A stretch of 64,000 bases of DNA. Origin: Maylandia zebra (lineage: Eukaryota; Chordata; Actinopteri; Cichliformes; Cichlidae). The position numbers and the translations under genes were made by a program. The stretch is taken from assembly GCF_041146795.1 (NCBI RefSeq), contig NC_135187.1, positions 23,917,056-23,981,055 of the forward strand, in the 5' to 3' direction. Positions 43,246 through 55,290 of the stretch are shown in pieces (within the stretch, counting starts at the first letter, position 1; the number at the start of each line of letters is the position of its first letter). The notes under the pieces were generated by a model that did no database searches, was not told where the DNA came from, and saw only the letters and a list, made by a program, of their open reading frames with translations.

Positions 43246-45649
43246 TGATCACTTAAGATAAGACTTGTTAGTTTTAAGTTTGAACCGCAACCTACAAAAA
43301 AGCAAAAGCGACTTCTTCTCCTTCCTTCAAATTCCTATTTTTCTTCATTTGCGTTATCTCCCTCCCCTACTGCCTCGCATCCAGCCTCATCCATCTCTTT
43401 ATCTTTCACTCTTTCAATCCTTGTCATTCCTCCCACCTCTCCCAATAACATGCAACCTTCAGAGCTCCTGCACCGCGCATTTGTCAATGACATTTTGGAC
43501 AGAGTTGCCATGTCTTTTCCCTTCATATTGCATGGTTGATTGAAACCCTCTGTGGCCAGTGATCCATATCACTGACAACATTTTACTTTAACACCTCCAT
43601 CTGAGCTGATATTTCCTCAACAGAAACAACCCGGGTGGCCCGGCATTCGGCACACTGGATGGAAAAGCAATGACCAATCACTGGAGGTCAGCGGAGCCAC
43701 GGTTGCATAATGGAGTTAAGGCAATCAAAAGTTGAATAACAAGGTTTCTAGATTTAAAAAGTGCAGCTAAAAAGGGGATGAAGGTAAAACAGAGACGCTG
43801 CCGTGGAAATGCAATTTCCTTGGGCGCTGCCAGATTGCCAGGCAAACAAACACAATGGAGTGAGATTTAGTTTTCTTTAAACAAGAAAATTACAAGGTCT
43901 AGCATCAAGGATGTTTGGAAGTAATAGCTGTTTGCAGGAGTAAAATTTGTATTCACTGCAAAAGCTCTACAAGTATTTGTCCCTGATCTGACAACAGGGA
44001 CATGGAAATGGAAAATGTTTAACATGACGGAGGCATGCAGTCAGACAAGCTTATGCGAATCAATATTCAATCGCTGCTGATAAGCTACGACACAGTTAAT
44101 ACCACGTTGGGTAGATGGGCCGGCGCCAATTTCATAGAACAAGTCACTATAATAAGCTGGCATTACGGAACACATTTTTGCATAATTGTGTGTTTCAGCA
44201 TACAATTACTGGCTTTAATAGTACATTTTATCCCTTTTTTCTAATCTCCCCCAAATGCAAACAGACGGAAACAACCAGTGACCTGCAAAAACCAGCCTCT
44301 GAATTCACAGGCTGAGCTAAAATTGATAGTTTAGATCATGCAAGTCTAAACAGCCTAGTGCTGTGTTTTGGTTCCCACCTGGTGTCAAGGCCACTTTTCT
44401 AAAGCCCGTATTGCAGGGGACAATACAATGAGCAAACGAGGAAACGCACAGACGCGCGCGTACAGAAACAAACACGGACCCATTTTTGTCAGACAGAGCA
44501 GTCGTGAGTAGCTATCAGTATTGGAGGGATCTCAAGCCTTCCCTCATCACCATCAATCTGTCTAAATGACCCCTTTTCTCGGCTCTGTCTCCGCACCGCT
44601 GCTGTTGCTCGTCCATTTTGTCCTCGCATTTTATCTCCTTTCAGGTCACTTCAACATCCCCCTCTCTTTCTTTAATCCTTTCATTTCCCACCGCTTATTT
44701 GCATGACACCCCTCTCACCCCCCCCACGCACACCTTCCTCCCCCCCGTCTTATTTCTTTCTCTCAACCCTTTGCTCTGTGGTTTTCGTGCTCTTACATGT
44801 GCACACCTCCTCCTGTCTCCCCTTGCGCTTCTCCCCCCTCGATGAAACCGCTCCATGACTAAGTGAGCACCGGCGTGATGGATAGCCTAATGGGAACAGA
44901 TGAAGCATTAAAACCATAATTCACAGGGACATAATGTTCAGAGGTTTTCTGTAAAATTTGCACTTGAGGTGTTCCTGCAGCCTATGTGTATTTGTGTCAG
45001 ATTGTTAGATTAGCTACATTTATGCACTCATCTATGATTGGGATTTAGTGCCCATTTGTATGTGCAGACATGCACTGACTTAATGTTTTGCTAAAGTCTT
45101 GCTTTAGTGTTTTCTTTGGCGGTTTTGTTCAGCATTCTTTTGAAGGAATACATATTGATGATCATCGTTTCAGTCTTTCCCAAATGCACTGCAGCAAAAC
45201 GCTTTGTCAGAGTGAGCTGGAAATGTTCCATTCTCCACTTCACGGGAAATCACATTAAATTTAGTCATATTAATAAAAAAGACTAAAATCTATTTTGTTG
45301 TCTGCTTTTCTCAGAGACTGCAGGTGTTACTATGCGCTCACTGTTCTATTGTAAGCGGGGTTGCCAACTTTCAGATAACAGCAGGAGTGAGATTTACAGA
45401 CAGTATTTGAGATTGGGGCTACATTTGTAAAAGTCACAATTTCAGTTTAAGTTGCCATAATATTATTTAGAATTATTATAACTTATTATTAAAGTTATTT
45501 CATATTTGGGGAAATGTATAACAGCTCACCTATCTGAAGCAAAGAAAAACACAGTGTCATTTATTATTACTATTACTGGCTTTTTCAAGTAATTACGGGT
45601 CCTATGCGTAGAGTTGCTTATATGAATCATGCTGCTGTCTAATACTGCT
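43246..45649. other. Intergenic stretch, nothing recognised
   Basis: Unique-looking sequence with pyrimidine-rich tracts near 43310-43450 and 44570-44840. The ORFs in those tracts are compositional artefacts. No gene supported. Confidence 0.45.
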
Positions 45650-45975
45650 GCGTAGCATAACATTATGACCACCTGTCTAATATTTTGTCTGAGGCATGGA
45701 TTCCACTAGACCCCTGAAGGTGTGCTGTGGTATCTGGCAACAGATCCTTCTGCATGTTACGAGGTGGGGCCTCTGTGGATCATATTTGTTTGACCAGCAC
45801 ATCCCACGATGCTTGACTGGATTGAGATCTGGGGAATTTGGAGGCCAAGTCAACACCTCAAACTTATTGTTGTGCTCCTCAAACCATTCCTGAACCATTT
45901 TTGCTTTGTGGTTTCTATCCTCTGTTGGACTGGACCACATGGACCAGCATTGCCTCCTCACGTGCATCACTAAAC
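45650..45975 (-). mobile_element. Tc1/mariner transposase fragment
   Basis: The minus-strand frame includes MVQEWFEEHNNKFEVLTWPP then NSPDLNPVKH, and CQIPQHTFRGLVESMPQ. WPPNSPDLNP is the hallmark around the final catalytic acidic residue of Tc1-like DDE transposases; the usual NPIEH has become NPVKH, so the catalytic Glu is lost. The plus-strand CATAACATTATGACCACCTG at about 45657 is a familiar terminal segment of this family. The N-terminal two thirds are absent. Confidence 0.82.
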
Positions 45976-46099
45976 CTTAGCCACCCAAGGTCCTACCAGT
46001 GGTTCACCACTATTATGTGATCATTTTTTGATAAATACTGACCACTGCAGGCTGGAAGCGTCCCACAAGAGCTGCAAAAAAAAAAAAAAAAATCCAAAA

Positions 46100-46640
46100 G
46101 ACCACATCATCTGCAAGGTCCTGAGACCACCCTCCACCCCTTGACTGTGTCAGATGTTATGTCCTTAAAAGTTATGAAAAGAATCATAGACAAAGGGCAG
46201 CCCTGATTGAGTCCAAATCCCACCTGGAATGAGTCTCACTTAGTGTCAGGAATGTTCTCACTGCTTTTGTGCAGGAACCGGGGAGCCTGCAGGCCTAATA
46301 CCCCACACTCCCAAAGCACTCCCCACAGGACGCTCTAAGGAATGCAGTTGAATGTCTACTCCAGGTCCAGAAAAAACATATAGACTGGTTAGACAAACTT
46401 CCACTCAACCTTGAATATGCTGAGGAGGATAAGGAGCGAGTCCAGTGTTCAGCAACCAGGACAATCTGGATTGTTCTTCACTAATCTCCTCTCCTCCCCA
46501 GTACCCTGGAACAGAACTTCACAAGGAGGCCAAGAAGTCTGATCCACATGAGGTTTAAAGCCCCACAACATCCAAAGAATTATAGAACTCAGGGTAAACC
46601 TCACCCACCACAGGGGGCCCAGCTACCACCACCATTTTTT
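46100..46640 (-). mobile_element. LINE reverse transcriptase fragment, antisense
   Basis: On the minus strand, 46110-46250 reads VGFGLNQGCPLSMILFITF, the RT motif G-L-x-Q-G-C-P-L-S of non-LTR elements, with an in-frame stop just upstream. The segment further along matches the preceding RT region only loosely. Decayed and non-functional. The same family recurs at 54330-55290. Confidence 0.7.
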
Positions 46641-48047
46641 AAACTACATTGTTGACCAAAATTCAAATTCAGCTATCTACACTGAAAAGGTTTTGTAGTC
46701 TAGGATTATGCTTAATCCATGTCTGGGAAACTAAGCCTTAATGTTTTCTCAGTATCTGGATGCATTCACTGAGACTTGCTCATCTCACTTATCACAGGCT
46801 CAAGTCTTTTTCTTGACTTTCTAAAAGTTTATTTACAAGTGTCATGAACTGGCTTAAAATAGGGAGAGGCCATCACACATGGACATTTCAGTTTATATTC
46901 CATGTGAACTTGTAGAAATAGAAACTATTCAAAATGTGTTTGTTATGTAGAGGTCTTTGCTTTTCTCCTTATTTTAACAGAAGTACCATCATTATATCTG
47001 TTACACTGTGTGACATGTTAACTCTGTAGTGATGCTATGTAGGGTGGAAAAAAACATGTACAGCTTTTGTCCTATGCATTCGCCCATGAATGAGGGAGTT
47101 CAAAGCTTCCTCTTATTTACAGTGAAATGTATTTGGGCAACATGAGAGCGTGAGACAGAGAGAGAAAAAGTGGACGTGTCAAGCTAAAAACATGAGAGTT
47201 GGAAACCCTGACATAAGGCAGCACTGCCAAGCTAAAACCATCTGGGCACGGTGCCACGACTAGCTTTATCTGAATTTACTCTCCTTTTCATCTTACACTT
47301 CTGAGTGAAAATTCTAATTTCTGATTAACATTTAACACAGATGTGAAGTTCATCATCTTTTCCAGCTTAGCGATGCTGTTTAAGAAGTTCTGCTAAAATG
47401 GGATTAGCTTAACAGGTAGCTTTAGGCTAACTAGCACATTAGCTTTTAATTAACTCTTAATCACATATCTTAACGTCACAGAGGTGTGGTCACACTCTGT
47501 TGGTATTTTTTATTTCTTTTGGCATATTTCACCCCTTCCCATCTATTATGTGTAAGATAAGCAAATAAAGCTGTAGCTCACTGTGACAAGCTAACACACA
47601 TCTAAAGTCCTCTGAAAAGGAAGCTAATGAACTCCAATTAGCGAACCTGTTACCGCCTCCATAGCCAGACACTGAAAGCATTTACTCTGTATGCACATGC
47701 TCAGACATACACACATAGATATGTGCATACTCACACACAAAGCACCCCCCAGATTAAAAAGCGTAAAGTTGAAAAGTGGACCCGGGTGCACAGTGTCAGG
47801 TAAAGGAAACAGACTACTGAGAGTGTGCAAGGTCAGAAGTCATACTGCATGTGTTCCACGTGAAATCTAATGTAAGTACAGGCACGCAAAGCCATATGTA
47901 GGGCATGCTGGACTGTTGACATGTTCTTGATACTCAACACACAACACAGTCAATCCTGAGAAAAGCAGCTGCTTTCAATATGTGTTTCATCTATAAACTG
48001 CTTTGCATTACCTAATCTCGCTGCAAAACAAGAGAGGTGCCTCCCAA

Positions 48048-48048
<1 letters not shown>
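46641..48048. other. Intergenic stretch, nothing recognised
   Basis: No coding, RNA or repeat feature could be supported. Several GCTAA/TTAGC motifs near 47370-47450 are noted without interpretation. Confidence 0.45.

Positions 48049-48103
<55 letters not shown>
48049..48103. repeat. (CA)n microsatellite
   Basis: About 27 uninterrupted CA units in the col9a1-angiopoietin interval. Confidence 0.95.
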
Positions 48104-48105
<2 letters not shown>

Positions 48106-50711
48106 CCTCGCTCACACACTGCAGTTAGAAGCCTCTAGAGCAGGATCATGTGTGAAGCCACTGAAGGCTTGTCTAACCAGAGACAGTGAATGGAAACAGA
48201 CCAGTTAAAGGTGACAGTAAACTTGATGAAAGAAATAATTTTTATTATTATTTAATATGTGCATTAGCTCATTCATTGCCATTGTCACATCCTTGCCAAG
48301 ATTCACAAACCGATTCTGTAAAGATTTTTGCACAGGTCATCAATGGGCAGGAAGCGGCAGTGGTTAAAAACAGACCGCATCACGCTATTCATCTGCCCGT
48401 TTCTCGAAGTAATTGCGTGTTTTACAAGAGACAGCTTGCTACAAAAATGCTCTCTGGGCTGTGCATCAGGCATCGTTCTCATAACAGACTGCGTGTGTCA
48501 CAGGTGAATCGAAATGCAATGTACATTAAGAAATGTATAAAAGGCAGAGCTGCAGGAGAGCCAAGTCGGGATGTTTTTGATTAGGAGAGAAGTGGTTCGC
48601 AAGCAAAGGATGGACAAGGAAGTTCAATGAGAGACATACGTGGATCTGGACATGCTTTGCCTAATGTTCCTGTTTTTACGAGCGCTGTTAAATTGTCTGT
48701 GTAGACTATTTGGCAGGTTTGAACACAGACTGAGCACCGCATTCTCACAACTCTTTACCTGTATGTGTTAAGATTTAGAGTTAAAGGGAGAAATTGCTCA
48801 TTTGTCAACACCTTTTTTTTTATCTCCATAAGCCATGATCAGTTACAGAAAACTTTTTGTCTTTCTTTCTTTTTTTTTTCTTTTTTTTTTAAATTGCAGT
48901 ATGGTTGAGTTTTATTGTCAATAATAGATTGTTTTTTGGGGGTTTTGGCAAGTGTAAGAATTTCCTCTTTGGAATAGCCTATTTGCTTTGATAGGCAAGT
49001 GAGCAGAGGTAAAAACTCTCTCGTATCGAGAAAGAGGAACACCGACCGCTCTATTTGTTTAGTCTCCATGGAAATGAAGGCATATCATTGTGTACACAAT
49101 CAAAGGGTCCACGGGTGAATCACTCTCTATGGCATTTGGCTTTCTATTCAGTCTCCGGCTCTGAATGTGGAGCTGTGTTTTTGCTGGACCTAACAGTTTG
49201 TGATTATGTCATCTTCAAGCACCTTTACAACGAGGGATTTGAACCACAAATGAATGAATACATAAGGAGTTTTTTAAATTTTAGCCGCACAGCATATGTT
49301 AAATGAGCGCTGAGCAGAAAGACCTTTCTCACTCTTTGGCTTGTCAGATGTGGTTCATTTGAGTTCACATTACTTCCAGTTTAAATTAGCTGAGCTAAAC
49401 TTTGTTTTCTCTTCAGAGCAGTTCCCCTGGGCTTGCTGTTGCCTGGTTGCCTTGTTCTCCCAGAAACAGCACGACGGGAGACAGCAAAGCTATGCTACCA
49501 TCGTCATCACTGTTTAACTTGCTTTAAATACCTGCTTTAGGTGCTTTTTAAAATGTGTCACATTTAACAAACAAATCTGTGGACATCTCTGAGTGACAGC
49601 TGGTGTAGAGGATGGTGTTTTTGCAGTAAAAATTATTTTAGAAGAATATATATTTAAAGGGAATCTGGTGCAGTTCTGCTCTTGCTCTCTGGTCCTTCCA
49701 TCCTGCCCAGATGGAAGGTTTAGATTGCTGTGTGGAGTGATGGGGCCCACAGCGCAAAGCTGTACCATGGGGCAGATAACTCCCCACTGCTCCACTAGAA
49801 TAACAAAATGGAAGTGAATGGCCATAAGTTTTCAGCAAGTTGGGATTCGGTGAAATAATCTAAAATTAATTTACATTTTTTTTCCTTGTGAATGTAATTT
49901 AACCAAAAATAAATACATTTAAAAAATGGTCGCTTGACATTTCTGTCACTTTCACCCGGGGGACAGGACATGGTGATGAGTGGGGCAGATTAGGAAAAAA
50001 CCCAGCAGCTAGACCCAGATCAGGGAGGAGGGGACGCTGAATGTGACCTTCAAATCCAGCAGGCGGATTGATTCAGGTCCTTTGGGGAGCAGTGGGAAAT
50101 ACCTCGGCCTGACAGGAGACACTGAACTAAGCAACCAGGGCTCCCTTGGGAGAGCACTCGACTATAGGATCCCATGAATTCCAGACTCTGGGAAATTTCT
50201 TTCCACACCAAAACTTTGTTTGATAAAACAGAAAATGTGAGAATGTGTGACATTTCAGTATGAACAATATCTAAAAAATATTGCTGTACGGTGACTGATC
50301 AAAGGAGATATGCACTTGTGCTGTGTATGTACTGTGATCGGATGAGGGACAAGGCTACATGACTTTTATGATTTAATTGAAATTCACTGTACTGCTATTT
50401 CTTTTAAATATTTCGTTTTGGCCTTTTGAGCATCATAAAGGGAAGTACCCGCCATTATATATGCAAAATTGAAGACATCTTTATGCCATTTGACAGACTT
50501 GTTCCTGTTTGACTCAGAAGTGGTGGTCCATTACGACCATTTAAACATTAATGGGACACTATTAAATTAATAAAATAATCTGATCAACTTCGCATTGCTT
50601 TGTTTAATAAACGTAAAAAAACATGCAGAAAAAACAACACTGCTCCTAAGCTCATTAATGAACTTAAAAGTTTGACAGTGAAAGTATTATTTCTTGTGTT
50701 TTATTTTGATA
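48104..50711. other. Intergenic stretch, no gene supported
   Basis: ORFs of up to 132 codons (48186-48584) and about 100 codons (49514-49825, minus) have no recognisable domain, no splice context and ordinary intergenic composition. A T-rich tract lies at 48860-48895. I see nothing else. Confidence 0.45.
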
Positions 50712-50960
50712 GTGTTTCCTATCCTCCTAGTGGAGCAAACCTGAGATTGGAGTTTGCATCAGCAGAATTGATGTCTGCAGGGAGAAAGATAGATATGGAG
50801 TATCCAAACAGTGGATGCATTCTGCATTATGACCACTTATAATTATTGCTCGTTAAGAGCATTTAAAATCTATGAATAATTTAAAAGACTTAAGCTAGCT
50901 TTTGGCTAAAGAGTTCCAAATTTAGCTTGCGTTGGCATTTGATTCAAATAGTCTTTTAGT
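50712..50960 (+). repeat. Unnamed dispersed repeat, copy 1
   Basis: Shares ordered blocks with 52998-53235: TTTCCTATCCTCCTAGT, CTGCAGGGAGAAAGATAGAT, ATGGAGTATCCAAACAGTGG, CATTATGACCACTTA and AAATCTATGAATAATTTAA. Divergence between copies looks like scattered substitutions and small indels. Class unknown. Confidence 0.7.
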
Positions 50961-52997
50961 TTCACAGCACCTACTATTTTATCATTCTATAAGAGGCAAT
51001 GTTGTTTCTTCTGATTTCACTGGTTATATTTAAAAGTAGGAAGACATCTTTTCAGCCATTCTTTCCGATACATCCAAACAATCTAGATTTACGAAAAGCG
51101 TGACACTCCAGAGGGAAAAGTATGCAAATCTGATTTTGGAGCAAACCATTTCTTTAAGTCTTCCAATTGTATCTGATTTCACAGATAAAATTAAGTGTGA
51201 TAATATTAGCGTTATAGAAATGGATGTAAGGTTGGATGTAGGTTTATAAGCAGTTATTTATTTTATGAAAGAACACTGGACCGCGTTCAAACTCCTCTCA
51301 ACGCACAGCAACAGTCACTTTTCACTTCGACTCATATCCAGTTGCTTAACTGAAAGCAGACTCTGTTAAATGTTACATATTAAATATTTACTTTCATGCT
51401 GTCATTGAACACTGGAACCGGTCAGATGATACATGGAGTATTTGTCGACATTCAACAGACCTGAAGCAGCACGATTGTTTAAGCCATCTCCATAAATAAT
51501 CATATTGATGTATTTCTCTTTGGCGTGACCCTCTTAGATTGCAGCCTGGTTCATTGCTGTTCATTCGGTCCCATCTCCTGCCAAAAAGATCTAATCCCGT
51601 CTTTCTCTTCGGCCTGTCTTTATATGAAAAAATATGTGCAATAAAATGTGGGCTCTTTTTTTATTCTCCAGAAAGAGGCCACAGGGGGGAACAAGGTTCT
51701 GAGTTCTCCCTCTGGATATTGTGGTATCATTGAGTTTGCACGAGATCACTACTCTGCTACGTCTTGTTACCCAATACACTTGCTATATCACCTCATAGAA
51801 GATCGGTCTCACATGTAAAATGTTTAACACATAAAAACCAGTATCTGTGCCTCAGTGGGAAAACTGAGAACCAAAACAAAACTCTTGAATCCATGTTCTT
51901 TGATTTATGCAATTAAAGCAACAATTGACTGTTCTCCATAGCAAGAAGCAAAAACGACAGTAGTTGGAAATCATTTAATAAGACACGAGTCAGTCTGATG
52001 TATGTCTCACTGATGTCTACAGAGAACGAGGCCGCACTGAATCAAACAAAACCAAAGCAATAGTCTGAGGCTGAAGTAAATATTTTTTGTCTTGTTTTCT
52101 GAAGATTTCACACTGACTCAGCTCAGCATCACTCAGATGGGTATGAGCTGGTGTGCAGATCCGAGTCACTGGTATGCTGAGTGATGTGGCCGCACACTGA
52201 GCTTTAAAGCTGCTGGGTCATTAAACGTCCACACAACAGCAGCGGAGTGGAATGTGCGACATGTTAAGGGTCCAGAGTCTAAAACACTGGAAAATTATAT
52301 ATGAGATTGAGACGTTCATACTGTACACTGGCTGTCTTAATGCAATAGAAAAAAAAGACCCAAATCTGTGAATTAGGAAGTCAAGTATGAGTCTCTCACT
52401 CTTTGGGAGTATTGATCACAGGAAGCAAACTAGAAGCCTTCAAGTCGGATGTGTGACGGGCCAACTTCCTTTCCTCTTATCCTTTGAGAATGATGTTTTC
52501 AGCTTGTTTGAGTCAGTAGTGCTTGATCACTGTCACAGTAGAGTATTGGGAAGGAACAAAAAAAGGATGTGTTGAAAGTGAGCATGGTGCCCTGTGGTGT
52601 ATTCACCCATTCAAGCTATGATTAAGTGGATCATATGTGCTGTAGTGTGGACCGAATCTTTCACAGTGCAGCAGGAGATAAGGCAGAGGGGGCATTTGTG
52701 ACACATCAGAGAATAGCAGTAATATGAACGAAACATAATTGTGTAGATGGGGAAATGGAAATGGATGGAGAGGCAGGTTTGGTGAGAGAGGTCTGGCTGC
52801 GCTGTGGGGACACTTCCGGAACAGGCACTGCTGTGAGGACAGGAAATAACACACACAGATTTGTCCCTGCTTGCCATAATAGGAATGGACATGGCGGGCT
52901 TATGCATGTTTTACCAAAATATGACAAACTTAAACAACACAGCAGTGTGTATGTGCCTTGACACTTAAGGTATAAGCCTATGCATTTCTTTTGGTGA

Positions 52998-53235
52998 GAT
53001 TTCCTGTCCTCGTAGTAAAAAAAACCTGAGGGTGGAGCTTGCCTCAGTAGCGTCCCTGGAGTGGAGTGTCTGCAGGCAGAAAGATAGATATGGAGTATTC
53101 AAACAGTGGAGGCAATATACATTATGACCACTTACCATTATTACTCGGTTGGAGCAATAAAAATCTATGAATAATTTAAGAGTTGTGAGTGCTTCTTCTA
53201 AAGCTTTTATTTTAGCTTGTGTTGTCATTTGGTCA
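52998..53235 (+). repeat. Unnamed dispersed repeat, copy 2
   Basis: Second copy of the block at 50712-50960: TTTCCTGTCCTCGTAGT, CTGCAGGCAGAAAGATAGAT, ATGGAGTATTCAAACAGTGG, CATTATGACCACTTA, AAATCTATGAATAATTTAAG. Same orientation as copy 1, 2.3 kb apart. It may be a local segmental duplication or two insertions of one family. Confidence 0.7.
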
Positions 53236-53573
53236 AAATTGTTATTAAATTTTAGATTATTATTGTGTTATTATATTATTGTTCTCCAAGATGCAGTACC
53301 TTTACTCCTTATTCCACTGCTGCAATGCATACAAGGGCTTTTTTCTTAGCATGGAGACTGTATAAATACATATATAGCTACTGTCATAGCATCCATTGGT
53401 TACTGATACCATACACTGGTACTGTTGTAAAAGGCCCTGAGATAATCTTTTTGGCTAGTCTCATCTGATCTCATCAAATGTGTCCAGCCAGTTGTGGATC
53501 TGATTGCCAAATTAATACTATGTGATGGTGCCAGATTCTCAATCACTTGTATACCATATTTATTGTCGTATGT

Positions 53574-53690
53574 CTGTGAAGGTTCTCAGTCATCCAGGTC
53601 ATTGTAGTCAAAGGAGCTTACAAAGAAAAGCATCTGGAGTTCTTTAAGTTGCTTGAAGATGTTTCACCTCTCGGATGAGTATTTATTGTC
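53574..53690. repeat. Dispersed fish repeat fragment
   Basis: GAAGGTTCTCAGTCATCCAG near 53579 followed by TTGCTTGAAGATGTTTCACC near 53650 and CTCTCGGATGAG. These blocks are familiar from many fish interspersed repeats; the downstream half is missing. Confidence 0.6.
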
Positions 53691-53902
53691 CCTTTTCTTC
53701 TCATGGTTACCATAATTTACTAAATGCACATCAGGTAGTCTTTAGTAAGGTTTATAACTGAACCTTTAACGCATTAGCAAAGTGTTTACTCAGGCCGTTG
53801 GTCACAGTAGCAGAAGGATAACTTATTTCCAACAAACATCTATACAACCACATTAACCAGAGGAGTTTTCACTAGTGAGTATTGGAGTAGCCTTCAAAAT
53901 AT

Positions 53903-54175
53903 GTCAAGTCAAGTTGGCTTTATTGTCACTTCAACCATATACAGTAAGTACACAGTGAAGCGAAACAACGTTCCTCCAGGACCAAGGTGCTACATGCAAC
54001 ATAAATTTACAACATAAATTAACAGAAAACACTAAACTAGCTAACTAAGAGGCCTGGTTAGCTGGCTAGCAGAGACAAGACAGACTGACCTAACATAAAT
54101 TACAACATAAATTAACTAATGATAAATGATAAATAAATAAATAAATTAATGTCAATGCATCCATCCATCCATTTT
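53903..54175. repeat. Composite of fish repeat fragments
   Basis: GTTGGCTTTATTGTCACTTC near 53914 and CGTTCCTCCAGGACCAAGG near 53970 mark a common fish repeat. It is followed by several ACATAAATTA repeats and an ATCCATCCATCC end near 54160, the complement of the GGATGG tail seen at 5764. Probably several overlapping decayed insertions. Confidence 0.55.
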
Positions 54176-54329
54176 CTCCTCCACTGACAGCACTTGCAGG
54201 CCAGCAAAGATGAGATCCTGAAATCACCAACGAGGAAGACTTTAGCCATTTGGATACCCCTAGAATTTATTTAAAAATTACGAACAGAATCTGTGACAAA
54301 AGTCAACCCTGGAAAATTTAGACACCCAC

Positions 54330-55290
54330 TTGGATTGAGTTCAACTGATTGCCAGCAATGTGGACTAAGCTCTCACTCTGGTTGTATGGGATTTGTAACA
54401 AAGGGTCAGCTATCTCATTCCTCCTGAGCACCTCCAACAGGTACCACATGAGGGAAATGTTGGAATGCCTTCTCCAAGTCCACAAAGCACATGTAGACTG
54501 ATTGGGGAAACTCCCACAAACCCTATATAGAGCTGATCCAATCTTCCGAAAGAATGAAACCGGCATTGTTCCTCCTGAATCTTAGGTTCAACCAATGGAT
54601 GGGTTTTCCTCTCCAGTGCCTGGTTGTAGACCTTCACAGACAGGCTGATTCATCCACCTCAAGGGCTCTGCCACCAAGGAGCTCTTCAATTACCTAAGTG
54701 ACCTCACCACTGGTGATAGGCGAATCATTACCCAGATTCTTTCTTCCTTCACTCAAGATGGCTGCCTCTGCCTAAGCCTGGTTCTGCCAGAGGGTTTCTT
54801 CTGTTGAAAGGGAGTTTTTCCTTCCCACTCTTGCCAAAGTGCTTGTTCGTATGGGGTCATCTGATTGTGAAGGTTTTCTCTGTTCTCTCTGTATTATTGT
54901 AAGAGATTAACCTTACAGTATAAGTCTTGAGGCACTATACAGAGTGAGCAGAGCATCGCTTTTGCTTCAAGGTGGACCAAAAATCTTGTTCTGTGACCTC
55001 ACTGAATTCTTCCCACACCCATGTTTTTGCTTCAACTACTTCCGGAGCCACACTTCTCTTGGGCTGCCGCTACCTTTCAGCTGTCTCAGGAGTCCCACAG
55101 GCTAAACAAGCCCGACAGAACTCCTTAGAGCGATGGATCCCTTCATCTCCCGTGTCCTCCATCTGGTTCAGGGATTACCACCATGGCAGGTAGCAACCAC
55201 CTTGAAGCTCCAACTCCATGTCAATACCTCAACAATACAGGTGCAAAAGGACAATGAAGTCCACAGGTGGGACACCCTCCAGTACACCTG
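54330..55290 (-). mobile_element. LINE fragments, antisense, interrupted by a family A repeat
   Basis: The plus strand is the complement of a fish LINE endonuclease/RT region. GTCTCAGGAGTCCCACAGGC near 55083 and GATTACCACCATGGCAGGTA near 55172 are conserved landmarks of this family, and CCTTCTCCAAGTCCACAAAG near 54468 is the complement of an RT segment. Related to 46100-46640. A family A repeat (54774-54945) lies inside. No intact frame. Confidence 0.65.
54774..54945 (+). repeat. Family A repeat, copy 3
   Basis: GGTTCTGCCAGAGGGTTTCT, GGGAGTTTTTCCTTCCCACT and GGGGTCATCTGATTGTGAAG are clear family landmarks; the copy extends further 5' than those at 14300 and 16935. It sits within LINE-derived sequence on both sides. 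Confidence 0.7.

Noticed and set aside
48186..48584. 132-codon plus-strand ORF
   Set aside because: No recognisable domain, splice context or codon signature; best explained as chance.
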